Of a stretch of 64,000 nt of DNA, positions 50,726-60,256 are shown piece by piece (positions within the stretch are counted from its first letter, which is position 1; each line of letters begins with the position of its first letter). Source of the stretch: SG8-4 sp964598225. GTDB taxonomy: Bacteria; Planctomycetota; Phycisphaerae; Sedimentisphaerales; Anaerobacaceae. The translations under genes and the position numbers were made by a program. Location of the stretch: positions 3,670 through 67,669 of the forward strand of contig CAZRBG010000030.1 of assembly GCA_964598225.1 (NCBI GenBank), written 5' to 3'. Under the pieces are notes generated by a model that saw only the letters and a program-made list of their open reading frames with translations, ran no database searches and was not told the DNA's origin.

Positions 50726-52729
50726 TTACTCGATTTGTTCTTCAATCGGCACCATTAAATAGGCAGCCTTTCCCCTCAAAACAGCTAACATCCCACAACG
50801 ATCCTTGAAAGTTGCTGCCTGATAGTTATGAAACGGATTCTTGCCCTCCTGCCCTTCCCTTGCAAGAGCCGCCGTAATCCACTCCCGGGATAGTGTCAAT
50901 CCATCCTTATCATCTATAAAAGCACATGCTTGTCCATACAAAGCTACAGCTTCACATATAGGCTGCAAGTAATGTTGGTAATGCCATTTGTCAGGTTCTC
51001 TGACCCAGCCGTCTTTTGATGAAATCGCATTTAGAAAACCTTTTTGTTCAAAAAGTTCCTTCAGCCGTTCCATCTGCCTGTCCCGAGCCTTTAAGTATTC
51101 TTCCTTCTTGAAAACCTTATAACCTATGTGAAGTGCTGCAAGTGCATAGGCATGGGGATATTGATCGTGGGCGTAACTTGTCGCACCTTTGCCGTACCTA
51201 CAAACAGGATCCGGATTTTTCTCCATTGCATTGACCCAGTAGTCCAATACACACTGTAGGGGATTGCCATCCCGAAGCTGGGGAAAATGCTCCCAGAAAT
51301 AGGCAAGGTTATAAACCGACTGGGGGCTATGCCAGCCAGAAGGATCATCCTTCCGATGAGTTCTTATATCTTCCCACAGTTTTGCGCCGTATCGAGGATT
51401 AGCCAACCTGTCCTGAATCGCTTTTGCCAACTCCAAAGTTAGAAGCTCGTAATATGACGTATTAGGTGTTGAAGAAAAATACCGTTCAAATGAATGTTTT
51501 ACCCAATGCGTGGAAAGGTCTTGCCTGTCAATACTCTGCAAGCGAGGGAAATCACGTAATTCTAAACCTTCCAATGCAGCTATATCATTCCAAGAAGGAA
51601 TATAGCCACGGGTCTGACCGCGTGATGTCACCCAGCAATCCCGGTCCGGATCATGCGCGATTTCCAGGTCCCTCAAAATACTCCGAATGCATGCCTCGAC
51701 AGTCGGATTTTCAAGTTTCGGAGCAAGGGGAAAGTAACTGCCGTTAAGCCACTCTTCTTCCGGACGACCCCACCGAAGAAAGATGTTGGCGCTGAAAGTC
51801 CTTCTTTCACGTTGCCAACCGTCATACTCGATTCTAAGCATGTGGCCATTTTCAATCTCTCCATATTCTACTAACGCTATACCTTTCTCATCAAAGATAG
51901 CCTTGCGGTCATTGACGGTAAGGACATTGCCGGCGAGTACTTCGCTCCCCCCGGTAGCTTCTATTCCCTGAGAAGTGACTGTAAATTCTTTTGCCGGGAA
52001 GCGAATACGAAACTTGGCCGATTGACCGGGCCTTGCGTGAAGATACCAGCCATAGTCACCTTCTTTGAAGATTGATGACCTTTTTAAAACTTCCAATTTG
52101 CCGCCTTCTACTGCTGCTTCCACCGTAGGATATTCCGTTGCCACCCTGTAAGTCCTGAATTCAACCGGCGCACCAACAAGAAGCTTGGCGAATGATACCA
52201 GTTCATCAGGTGGAGCTTCCTCTTGCGCCTTGGCAATAGCACTCTTAATAAACGCTCTTCTTTCCTGAATACTCCCGAACGTCTTTCGCGTTACTTCCTC
52301 CATTGTTGAAATGGCAAAGTGTTGTTCTTTGTAGGTAAAGCGTAAAACGTGTCGAAGACATATGGGTAGCATTATCCCAGAAACCTGTTGCATGTTCAGT
52401 ATGTTATCAACTCGATATTTGGCCTTACCTAAACCCTTGACTTCAAATGTCCGACTGTTATCATCTAAATCAAATCGCCGTATATTGAATCTTTCCGCAT
52501 TCATACAGATCTCAATGTCAATCTGCGAGCCATCGCTCTTGCGAGCAGCACCTCTATAAGAACCAGCATTGAATTCATAGCTTGATATGTTCCATTCACC
52601 CAGCCTAACAGTCTGTTTTCCGTTTTTGCTTTCCGCAACCAGTGCGGGCATGGAACTTATAATCAATATCCAAACAAGAAACCAAGATGCCCGAATGGGA
52701 TACTTATTTGCCTGTTTCTCCTTCACCAT
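50726..52729 (-). CDS. Large secreted protein of unknown function
   Basis: 667 residues with a signal peptide (WFLVWILIISSMPALVAE). The N-terminal ~330 residues are beta-rich. From about 370 on the sequence is helical, with WHSPQSVYNLAYFWEHFPQLRDG, YGKGATSYAHDQYPHAYALAALHIGYKVF and WHYQHYLQPICEAVALYGQA, the pattern of an (alpha/alpha) toroid as in polysaccharide lyases and unsaturated-glucuronyl hydrolases. No family was recognised. No adjacent same-strand gene, although the DUF4160 group starts 113 bp downstream. Possible glycan-binding or lyase role is a guess from fold pattern. Confidence 0.7.
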   Translation of the reverse strand: MVKEKQANKYPIRASWFLVWILIISSMPALVAESKNGKQTVRLGEWNISSYEFNAGSYRGAARKSDGSQIDIEICMNAERFNIRRFDLDDNSRTFEVKGLGKAKYRVDNILNMQQVSGIMLPICLRHVLRFTYKEQHFAISTMEEVTRKTFGSIQERRAFIKSAIAKAQEEAPPDELVSFAKLLVGAPVEFRTYRVATEYPTVEAAVEGGKLEVLKRSSIFKEGDYGWYLHARPGQSAKFRIRFPAKEFTVTSQGIEATGGSEVLAGNVLTVNDRKAIFDEKGIALVEYGEIENGHMLRIEYDGWQRERRTFSANIFLRWGRPEEEWLNGSYFPLAPKLENPTVEACIRSILRDLEIAHDPDRDCWVTSRGQTRGYIPSWNDIAALEGLELRDFPRLQSIDRQDLSTHWVKHSFERYFSSTPNTSYYELLTLELAKAIQDRLANPRYGAKLWEDIRTHRKDDPSGWHSPQSVYNLAYFWEHFPQLRDGNPLQCVLDYWVNAMEKNPDPVCRYGKGATSYAHDQYPHAYALAALHIGYKVFKKEEYLKARDRQMERLKELFEQKGFLNAISSKDGWVREPDKWHYQHYLQPICEAVALYGQACAFIDDKDGLTLSREWITAALAREGQEGKNPFHNYQAATFKDRCGMLAVLRGKAAYLMVPIEEQIE

Positions 52730-52916
52730 ATTGAAACCTCTTCATTTCCAAGTTCAATAAATGGTACTCGAAGTTTCTCGCTCTTTCAATCATAACCAGC
52801 TATTATTTGTTTTTATCGTCAATGTTAGCGACAATAATTAGGACTTGTCTTTTACCTGCAAAAAGGTAATACAATGAATCCTCCCTTTCACGGGGATGAC
52901 ACAAATGGAAAGACAT

Positions 52917-53798
52917 ATGTCAGGTAAGGTTAGCATCGGAATAGCTGGTTGGTCGTATCCGGATTGGAGGGGGGTTGTCTATCCCAGCTCCAAGGTCGAT
53001 CAGCTTGAGTTTGTCAGCCGGTTTGTTGATTGTGTGGAGATTAACAGCACGTTTTATCGTCCTCCTTCTGAGAAGAATTCAAAGTCTTGGTTGAAAAGGA
53101 CTTCACAAAAGGCCGGATTTTTCTTTACTGCGAAGCTACATCGGGATTTTACGCATGAAGGCAGGATCGATGGCGGGATGGTGAAGGAATTTCATAAAGG
53201 TTTTGAGCCGTTTTTGGAGGCGGGGAAATTAAAGCATCTTCTGGTTCAGTTCAGGTACGACTTTATCGACTCATCTGAAAACCGGCGGCATCTGGCTGAG
53301 ATAGTCAGGAATTTTCACGATGCGTTCGATCTTGTTGTGGAGGTGCGGCATAAATCATGGCAGGAGCAAGAGGCTCTAAAATTTCTGGAGGAACTCGGCG
53401 TAACGGTTTGCAATCTCGATTATCCGACCTCAGGGGATTCTTTCGATATGAGGAACTGTACTGTCGGCAGGTCCGGCTACTTCAGAATGCACGGCAGGAA
53501 CAGGAAGAAATGGTTCAGCAAGGCCGGCAGGGATGAAACCTACGATTACTATTATTCGAGCGAAGAGCTTGCCGGGATCAAGGACAGAATCGACGAGTTG
53601 GCCAAAGCCGCCGGGTCTCTGACGGTCATCGCCAATAACCACTATCGCGGCGCCGAGTTGGCCAACGCCATCGAGCTGAAATCATTGGTCAGCGACCGGA
53701 AACAGCCCGTGCCCCCGGCGCTTGTTAAAACATATCCCAATCTCAAATCTGTTGCCGCTAAAACAGGTGAAAAAAAACAGGGTGAATTCGGATTTTGA
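52917..53798 (+). CDS. DUF72 (YecE-like) protein
   Basis: 293 residues from the ATG at 52917; upstream in-frame ATGs at 52896 and 52905 are possible but add residues not usual in the family. VSIGIAGWSYPDWRGVVYPSSKVDQLEFVSRFVDCVEINSTFYRPPSEK is the DUF72 N-terminus. FFFTAKLHRDFTHEG, LLVQFRYDF, LVVEVRHKSW, GRSGYFRMHGRN and VIANNHYRGAELANAIEL follow. The fold is a TIM barrel of unknown activity. Confidence 0.9.
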   Translation: MSGKVSIGIAGWSYPDWRGVVYPSSKVDQLEFVSRFVDCVEINSTFYRPPSEKNSKSWLKRTSQKAGFFFTAKLHRDFTHEGRIDGGMVKEFHKGFEPFLEAGKLKHLLVQFRYDFIDSSENRRHLAEIVRNFHDAFDLVVEVRHKSWQEQEALKFLEELGVTVCNLDYPTSGDSFDMRNCTVGRSGYFRMHGRNRKKWFSKAGRDETYDYYYSSEELAGIKDRIDELAKAAGSLTVIANNHYRGAELANAIELKSLVSDRKQPVPPALVKTYPNLKSVAAKTGEKKQGEFGF

Positions 53799-54102
53799 AT
53801 ATTCTAGATCGAGGTGCGCCTGATAATATGGCGACTGTGGAATTCAACCAGCGATGCCGCCTCTGTCATCCCTGCGGAGGCAGGGATCCATGAACCTATC
53901 CCATCCCAAAAGTCTGGATTCCCGCCTGCGCGGGAATGACAAGAGTAAAGGCCTTCCGGTACAGTTAGTGAGGCGCGGCACCAATGCCCGAAAACTTTCA
54001 CATACAGATAAAGTGAATGTATTTTCATTTCTTGCTTTTTGAACCGCTTTAGCTAAAATGTGCGTTTTACGGACGCAACGAAGGACTTTTGGGAGCTAAA
54101 CG
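53799..54102. repeat. Intergenic region, 304 bp, with inverted dRS3-like pair
   Basis: GTCATCCCTGCGGAGGCAGG (53865-53884) and CCCGCCTGCGCGGGAATGAC (53921-53940) are the two arms, separated by about 36 bases. The rest has no gene. The serA ribosome site GGGAG lies at about 54091-54095. Confidence 0.75.
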
Positions 54103-55692
54103 ATGGTAAAAATTCTTATCACGGACAAACTGGCACAAGAGGGGATTGACCTGCTCAATTCCATAGACGGCGTCGAAGCCGTTGTCAAGACCGGCATAGA
54201 CGCAGACGAGCTGGCCCGGATCATCGGCGAGCACGACGGCCTGATCATTCGAAGCGGCACGAAGGTAACCGCCGATGTCCTTGCCAATCCCGGCAGGCTC
54301 AAGGGCATTGCCCGCGCCGGCGTCGGCGTCGACAATATCGACATTCCCGAAGCCACACGAAAGGGCATCATCGTCATGAACACACCCGGCGGCAACACCC
54401 TCAGCGCCGCAGAGCATACGATGGCCCTGATTATGGCGATGAGCCGCAATGTGGTCCCTGCCTGCAACAGCCTCAAAGGCGGCGCATGGGACAGAAAAAA
54501 GTACATGGGCAATCAGTTGAACAACAAGGTCCTCGGCCTGATCGGTCTGGGCAGGATCGGAATGGCAGTGGCGCAGATGGCCAACGGCTTCAACATGAAA
54601 GTCCTGGGCTACGATCCGTTCGCCGCTCCGACCGACGCGGAGAAATCCGGCGTCGAGGTGACCGAAGACCTACAGAGAATATACAAAGAAGCCGACTACA
54701 TCAGCGTCCACGTTCCTCGAAACGAGCAAACGTTGAACATGATCGGCGCCGAGCAGCTTGAGATGATGAAACCTACAGCGCGACTGGTCAACTGCGCTCG
54801 CGGCGGAATTATCAACGAAGACGCCCTTTATGATGCGCTCGCAAACAAACGCATCGCCGGGGCTGCGCTCGATGTATTTCCCAAAGAACCGCCGGAAAAC
54901 ACCCGTTTCAGCGAACTCGACAACTGTATCGTCACGCCGCACCTCGGGGCGAGCACGGAGGAGGCGCAAATCGAAGTCGCGGTCGAGGCCGCCCGGATTC
55001 TTGCAGATGCAATCAAAGGCGGTCCGGTCAGGAACGCTCTCAACGCTCCATCCACGACGGGCGCCGTCCCGGCGCAGGTGAATCAATATGCCAGGCTGGC
55101 CCGGCGAATCGGCTCGGTTCTCAGCACCATAGCTCCGGGACACATCAAGGAAATTCAGGTCCAGTATCGCGGCTCGATCGCCGAACAGCCAATAAATTCC
55201 GTAACGCTGAACTTCTTAATCGGCCTGTTGCAGAAGCACTTCGACATGCCGCTTAATATGGTTAATACACCCGTGCTGGCGAAGGAACGCGGCATAAGCA
55301 TCGACGAGACCAAGAACGCCGAGGCCAAGGACGTCGCATCAAGCTTCAGCGCCAGGGTCGTCACCGATAAAGTCACTCGAACCGTTACCGGCTCGGTTTT
55401 CGGCGGAACGCTTCTGCGAATCATCGAAATTGACGGCTTCAACATAGAAGTTACGCCGCAGGGCAGCGTGCTGGTCATTTTCAACGACGACAAGCCCGGC
55501 GTGATCGGCTCAGTCGGCACCGTCTGCGGCAAGCACGGCATCAACATCTGCACGATGGGCGTCGGGCAAAAACCGGAGGAACAGAAAGCAATGCTGGCCG
55601 TGAGTCTGGACAAGAAACCCAATGACGAAGCGGTAGAGGAACTCGGCAAGCTCGATTTTGTGAACGAGATTTACGTCTGTACGCTGGACTGA
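54103..55692 (+). CDS. serA: D-3-phosphoglycerate dehydrogenase
   Basis: A 529-residue enzyme that oxidises 3-phosphoglycerate in the first committed step of serine synthesis. GIARAGVGVDNIDIPEATRKGI, the NAD-binding GLIGLGRIGMAVAQMA, VNCARGGIINEDAL with the substrate Arg, and VTPHLGASTEEAQ with the catalytic His are all present. The C-terminal part has the intervening domain and an ACT domain (VLVIFNDDKPGVIGSVGTVCGKHGINICTM), giving the long (type I) SerA that is usually serine-regulated. GGGAG 8 bases before the ATG. Followed by the phosphohexomutase gene. Confidence 0.96.
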   Translation: MVKILITDKLAQEGIDLLNSIDGVEAVVKTGIDADELARIIGEHDGLIIRSGTKVTADVLANPGRLKGIARAGVGVDNIDIPEATRKGIIVMNTPGGNTLSAAEHTMALIMAMSRNVVPACNSLKGGAWDRKKYMGNQLNNKVLGLIGLGRIGMAVAQMANGFNMKVLGYDPFAAPTDAEKSGVEVTEDLQRIYKEADYISVHVPRNEQTLNMIGAEQLEMMKPTARLVNCARGGIINEDALYDALANKRIAGAALDVFPKEPPENTRFSELDNCIVTPHLGASTEEAQIEVAVEAARILADAIKGGPVRNALNAPSTTGAVPAQVNQYARLARRIGSVLSTIAPGHIKEIQVQYRGSIAEQPINSVTLNFLIGLLQKHFDMPLNMVNTPVLAKERGISIDETKNAEAKDVASSFSARVVTDKVTRTVTGSVFGGTLLRIIEIDGFNIEVTPQGSVLVIFNDDKPGVIGSVGTVCGKHGINICTMGVGQKPEEQKAMLAVSLDKKPNDEAVEELGKLDFVNEIYVCTLD

Positions 55693-55746
55693 CGGGCAGT
55701 AATTGGTGACTGGTTGTTGGTTACCGGTTACCAACACGAGTCTGCT

Positions 55747-57123
55747 ATGGCTGAGCAATTAATAATAAGTGTCAGTGGGATGCGGGGGATCATCGGGGAC
55801 AATATCAGCGCGCCGGTTGCGGCCGAATATGGCTGCGCGTTCGGAACCTTTTTGAAGAATAAACACCCCGGCGAAAAAGAGAAACTATCGGTATGTGTAG
55901 GGCGCGATTCGCGTCCCAGCGGGCAAATGCTTGGCTCGGCCGTGGCCTCCGGTTTGTGCGCAGTCGGAATTGACGTGATCGATCTGGCAATAGTGACTAC
56001 TCCATGTGTGGGTGTAATGTTGACGGAGCTTTCCTGCGCAGGTGGAGTGGTGATAACCGCCTCGCATAATCCAATTCCATACAACGGCATAAAGCTCCTG
56101 CTCGATAACGGCGTCGCTCCGCCCCCCTCGCAGGCTGAGCAGATCAGACAGCGCTTCTTCGACAAAGCTTTCGCTTTTTCCGATTCCGTCAATTGCGGCA
56201 GCCTGAGCTTCAACGATCAGACCGACAACGTACATACAGGCAAAATCCTCACTATCGTCGACAAACAGCCGATAGGCTCCAAATCGTTCAAAGTCGTCCT
56301 CGACAGCGTCAATGGCGCCGGCGGGCGGGTAACGAAGAAGCTGCTGACCGAGTTCGGCTGCGAAGTCGTTGCGATAAACGACGAGCCGACAGGACTGTTC
56401 GCTCACGAACCCGAGCCGACAGCCGACAATCTGACCGGGCTCTGCGACGTCGTGAAAACTCAAGGCGCCGACATCGGTTTTGCGCAGGATCCCGATGCCG
56501 ACAGGCTCGCTATCGTCGATGAAAACGGAGTCTACATCGGCGAAGAATACACTCTCGCGCTGGCGGCAATGAATATCTTCCGCAAAGGCCCGGGCAGAGC
56601 AGCGGCAAATCTTTCGACATCCAGGATGATCGACGATGTGGCTGAGAAAACCGGCGGACAGGTTATCCGAACCGCCGTTGGCGAGGCTAACGTCGCACAA
56701 GCCATGTTTCGACACGAGTGCGTCATCGGCGGCGAGGGTAACGGCGGCGTGATTGACTTGCGCGTAGGCCCCGTTCGCAACAGCCTGGTTGGAATCGCCC
56801 TCGTCCTGCAGTTGATGGCCGAGACGGAAAAGACCGTCAGCCAGCTCGTCGCCGAGATCGGGGGATATTTCATGCAAAAAGTGAAATTCCCCGCAGGCAA
56901 TCAAGAGGCTCGGCAAATCCTGGATGCCGCAAAGAACGCATTCGCCGGAGCAAGACTCGACAACACCGACGGCTGCCGTTTCGATTTCGATGATGGCTGG
57001 CTGCATCTTAGAACCAGCAACACCGAGCCGGTGATGCGTGCTATTGTCGAGGCAAAGGACGAGCGGGCCGTCGAGGAGTATCTCGGAGTGGTCCAGAAGA
57101 TACGCAGGGAAGTGCTGGGCTGA
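55747..57123 (+). CDS. Phosphoglucomutase/phosphomannomutase (GlmM-like)
   Basis: 458 residues from the ATG at 55747; an ATG at 55714 would add 11 residues reading back toward serA. SGMRGIIGDNI opens the protein. VVITASHNPIPYNGIKLL contains the phosphoserine loop. FAQDPDADRLAIVDENG binds metal with three Asp residues. GGEGNGGVID is the sugar-binding loop and RTSNTEPVMR the phosphate-binding loop. It interconverts hexose 1- and 6-phosphates, or glucosamine phosphates for cell-wall synthesis; sequence alone does not decide which. Confidence 0.92.
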   Translation: MAEQLIISVSGMRGIIGDNISAPVAAEYGCAFGTFLKNKHPGEKEKLSVCVGRDSRPSGQMLGSAVASGLCAVGIDVIDLAIVTTPCVGVMLTELSCAGGVVITASHNPIPYNGIKLLLDNGVAPPPSQAEQIRQRFFDKAFAFSDSVNCGSLSFNDQTDNVHTGKILTIVDKQPIGSKSFKVVLDSVNGAGGRVTKKLLTEFGCEVVAINDEPTGLFAHEPEPTADNLTGLCDVVKTQGADIGFAQDPDADRLAIVDENGVYIGEEYTLALAAMNIFRKGPGRAAANLSTSRMIDDVAEKTGGQVIRTAVGEANVAQAMFRHECVIGGEGNGGVIDLRVGPVRNSLVGIALVLQLMAETEKTVSQLVAEIGGYFMQKVKFPAGNQEARQILDAAKNAFAGARLDNTDGCRFDFDDGWLHLRTSNTEPVMRAIVEAKDERAVEEYLGVVQKIRREVLG

Positions 57124-57127
57124 TCGG

Positions 57128-58027
57128 GTGAAAGGCGGAAATATACATGACGCCGACGCTCAACAAATAAAATCCGTCACGTATCTCGGCATCGCAGTAA
57201 ATATATTTCTCGCAGTTATAAAGATAGCGGTCGGTCTGCCGGCGGGATCCCTGGCGTTGGTGGCCGACGGCGTACACTCATTCTCCGATCTGGCTACTGA
57301 TGCCGTTCTACTACTTGGTGTTCGTATCAGTGAGAAAAAGCCGGACCACATCCATCCCTACGGACACGGACGGGCTGAAACGTTCTCGGCCGGTTTGATT
57401 GCACTTATGCTGGTTTCCGTCGGCGGAGCGATGATCTACTATGCAGCAACGGCCATCGCCAGAAGGGAAATAACCACTCCTCATTTCGGGATTCTCATAG
57501 CGGCGGCGGCATCAATCGCCGCCAAGGAATGGATCTATCGAGTCACAAGAAAAACCGCCATCAAATCTCACAGCCCGGCACTCTATGCCAATGCCTGGCA
57601 TCATCGCAGCGATTCACTCAGTTCGGTTGCGGTCTTGGCAGGTTTCATATCGCTGCAATTCGGCTTTCGCTACGGCGATCAAGTGGCGGCAATAACTGTG
57701 GGGACAATGGTAATCTGGGTCGGGGCGGCCTTGATCGGCGAATGTCTCCGGGAATTAGCCGAAACTTCCGTGGATAAGCAAACTATAGAACACATAAAGC
57801 AGATAATCAACTCGGACTCATCCATACGCCATTGGCATAATCTGCGTACGCGGACGGTCGGCAGGGAGATCTTTCTCGATCTGCATATCCTCGTTGATCC
57901 GGCCCTGAATATAACGGCGGCCCACGAGATCAGCGAAAGGCTGGAAACGACTCTGGCCGAGCAGATAAGACGCCCAATAAATATCACGGTCCACGTCGAG
58001 CCGGATACACCTGAATTGCGAAAATAG
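57128..58027 (+). CDS. Cation diffusion facilitator family transporter
   Basis: About 299 residues if translation starts at the GTG at 57128, four bases after the mutase stop; an ATG at 57038 would overlap the mutase gene by 86 bases. Six membrane segments are expected. H50-x3-D54 (DGVHSFSD) and H158-x3-D162 (WHHRSD) form the intramembrane site; HxxxD in both helices is the zinc-type pattern rather than the D-rich iron/manganese one. HPYGHGRAE (76-84) is a conserved cytoplasmic loop. The C-terminal domain (REIFLDLHILVDPALNITAAHEISE) is the metal-sensing fold. It exports zinc or a similar metal. Confidence 0.9.
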   Translation: MKGGNIHDADAQQIKSVTYLGIAVNIFLAVIKIAVGLPAGSLALVADGVHSFSDLATDAVLLLGVRISEKKPDHIHPYGHGRAETFSAGLIALMLVSVGGAMIYYAATAIARREITTPHFGILIAAAASIAAKEWIYRVTRKTAIKSHSPALYANAWHHRSDSLSSVAVLAGFISLQFGFRYGDQVAAITVGTMVIWVGAALIGECLRELAETSVDKQTIEHIKQIINSDSSIRHWHNLRTRTVGREIFLDLHILVDPALNITAAHEISERLETTLAEQIRRPINITVHVEPDTPELRK

Positions 58028-58147
58028 TGCCCTATGCAAATCTGTATACACAATTCGCGGACAAATGAATTTGCAATTCCCTGCCCGATCGAGTAGCATA
58101 TTCGCTCTCTTGGGATATTATTCCATTTCGAAAGGCAGTCAGTTGTT

Positions 58148-60250
58148 ATGAGTTTCGATAGTTTTTTTAGTCCAAAATCTGTTGCGATAGTCGGCGCCTC
58201 GCAGAATAAGGGCAAGGTCGGCTACGAGATCCTCAACAATATGATCGAAGCCGGATTCGACGGGGAAATATTCCCGATCAACCCTAAAGCAGAGTCAATA
58301 CTGGGACTCCAATGCTATGGCGATCTCGAATCAATAGGCCGGACACCCGATCTTGTAATAATTATCGTACCGGCGAAGATAGTACCCGGCATCATGCGGC
58401 AGTGCGCAAAGGTCGGCGTAAAAGCGGTAGTCATAATCACGGCGGGTTTCAAAGAAGTCGGCGAGCAGGGAAGGAAGCTTGAGAAAGATATTTCCCAGAT
58501 TGCCAGAAGATCTGGGATTCGCATGATCGGCCCCAACTGCCTGGGCATAGTCGTCCCGGAGAACAAGCTCAACGCGAGCTTCGGCGGCAAGTTGCCGAAA
58601 GTCGGTTCCATCGGCTATCTTTCTCAGTCGGGAGCGTTGCTTACCGCGATTCTCGACATGGCCAATGCCGCCGGAATCGGATTCAGCAAGCTCGTCAGCC
58701 TCGGCAATAAAACGGACGTAAATGAGCTGGACCTGATCAAGGCGCTTGCTGCCGACTCGAGCACGAAAGTCATTGCCGGCTATCTCGAGAGCATCGCTCA
58801 CGGAGACGCCTTCGTCAGAGAGGCGGAGCAGATTTCTCAGAAAAAGCCGATCCTGCTGGTCAAGTCGGGAGGCACCTCGGCAGGCGCCAAGGCCGCATCT
58901 TCGCACACGGGCAGCCTGGCCGGCAGCGAAACCACTTACGAGGCCGTTTTCGAGCGAGCGGGCATAATTCGCTGTGATTCCATCAAATCGCAGTTTGATT
59001 ACGCTCAGGCGCTTGCCTATCAGCCGCTGCCGAAAGGAAAGAGCGTCGCCGTGATAACCAACGCCGGCGGTCCCGGAATCATGGCGACCGACGCAATTAT
59101 CCGCCAGGGCCTTGATTTCGCAGAAATGACCGATGCAACCGTTGAAAAGCTAACTGAAGCATTGCCCCCGGCTGCTAACTGCCATAATCCAATCGATGTC
59201 CTGGGCGATGCCCTCGCGGACCGATACGAAACCGCACTGAATATTGTCCTCGATGATCCGAATGTTCACGCCGTACTGATTATGCTCACGCCCCAGGCCA
59301 TGACGCAGGCGGCAGAAACCGCCCGGGCGATTGTCAAAATCACGCGTCAGAAACCCGATAAGCCCGTCATCGCATGTTTCATGGGCGCCGAGAAGGTGGC
59401 CGAGGCTACGAAAATCCTCCGTGAAGGCAAAATCCCCCCGATTGGCGATACACAAAGCGCCGTCACTGCTATACGAGTCATGACCGATTACGTCAGGTGG
59501 CTCGCCAGACCCAAACGCGTGGTAAAACTGTTCCCGGTCAATCGCAGAAAAGTGGAAACGATCGTTCAAAGGCACCTGCGCCAGGGCGCTCGGGAGATTG
59601 CCGAGAACGAGTCAAAGGAAATTCTCGAAGCCTACGGTTTTGTCACCCCAAAAGGTGAAATCGCCGCTACGGCGGATCAGGCCGCGGCGATAGCCACCCA
59701 GCTCGGCTTTCCCGTCGTGCTGAAAATATGGTCGCCGGACATCCTCCACAAGTCGGATGTAGGCGGGGTTCAGATCGGGCTCAGGAGCGCCAAGGAAGTA
59801 CGGGATGCGTTCGATTTGATGATGTACAGGATACCCAAGAAAATGCCCGATGCCCACATTCTCGGCGTGCTCGTGCAGGAAATGTGCAGCGGCGGAAAAG
59901 AGGTCATCCTCGGCATGAAACGCGATCCGAATTTCGGCCCGCTGATGATGTTCGGGATGGGCGGCACGATGGTCGAAGTGCTGAAGGACATAGCCTTCTA
60001 TCTGGCGCCGCTTACGGCCGATGAGGCCAGACAAATGCTCGTCAAGACCAAGACATATCAGATGCTCACGGGAGTGCGCGGCGAGGAAGGCGTGGATATC
60101 GATGCCCTGGCCGAAGGACTGCAGCGTCTTTCGCAGTTGGTAACGGAGTTCGCTCAGATCCGGGAACTCGATATAAACCCTTATATGATCGGGCCCGAAG
60201 GCACTACGCCGGTCGCTGTAGATGCCAGAATAAGTGTTGAAGAGGTTTAG
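58148..60250 (+). CDS. ADP-forming acyl-CoA (acetyl-CoA) synthetase, fused alpha-beta
   Basis: A 700-residue enzyme. Residues 1-130 are a CoA-binding domain (PKSVAIVGASQNKGKVGYEIL), residues about 145-455 are succinyl-CoA-ligase-like with the phosphohistidine in SHTGSLAGSET (about 257), and residues about 475-700 are an ATP-grasp domain (TQLGFPVVLKIWSPDILHKSDVGGVQIGL, LVQEMCSGGKEVILGMKRDPNFGPLMMFGMGG). It makes ATP from acyl-CoA and ADP, or the reverse. The His relay and both halves are complete, so it should be active. First of three tightly packed genes with the CoA-transferase/GNAT gene 6 bp after it. Confidence 0.93.
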   Translation: MSFDSFFSPKSVAIVGASQNKGKVGYEILNNMIEAGFDGEIFPINPKAESILGLQCYGDLESIGRTPDLVIIIVPAKIVPGIMRQCAKVGVKAVVIITAGFKEVGEQGRKLEKDISQIARRSGIRMIGPNCLGIVVPENKLNASFGGKLPKVGSIGYLSQSGALLTAILDMANAAGIGFSKLVSLGNKTDVNELDLIKALAADSSTKVIAGYLESIAHGDAFVREAEQISQKKPILLVKSGGTSAGAKAASSHTGSLAGSETTYEAVFERAGIIRCDSIKSQFDYAQALAYQPLPKGKSVAVITNAGGPGIMATDAIIRQGLDFAEMTDATVEKLTEALPPAANCHNPIDVLGDALADRYETALNIVLDDPNVHAVLIMLTPQAMTQAAETARAIVKITRQKPDKPVIACFMGAEKVAEATKILREGKIPPIGDTQSAVTAIRVMTDYVRWLARPKRVVKLFPVNRRKVETIVQRHLRQGAREIAENESKEILEAYGFVTPKGEIAATADQAAAIATQLGFPVVLKIWSPDILHKSDVGGVQIGLRSAKEVRDAFDLMMYRIPKKMPDAHILGVLVQEMCSGGKEVILGMKRDPNFGPLMMFGMGGTMVEVLKDIAFYLAPLTADEARQMLVKTKTYQMLTGVRGEEGVDIDALAEGLQRLSQLVTEFAQIRELDINPYMIGPEGTTPVAVDARISVEEV

Positions 60251-60256
60251 ACAGAC

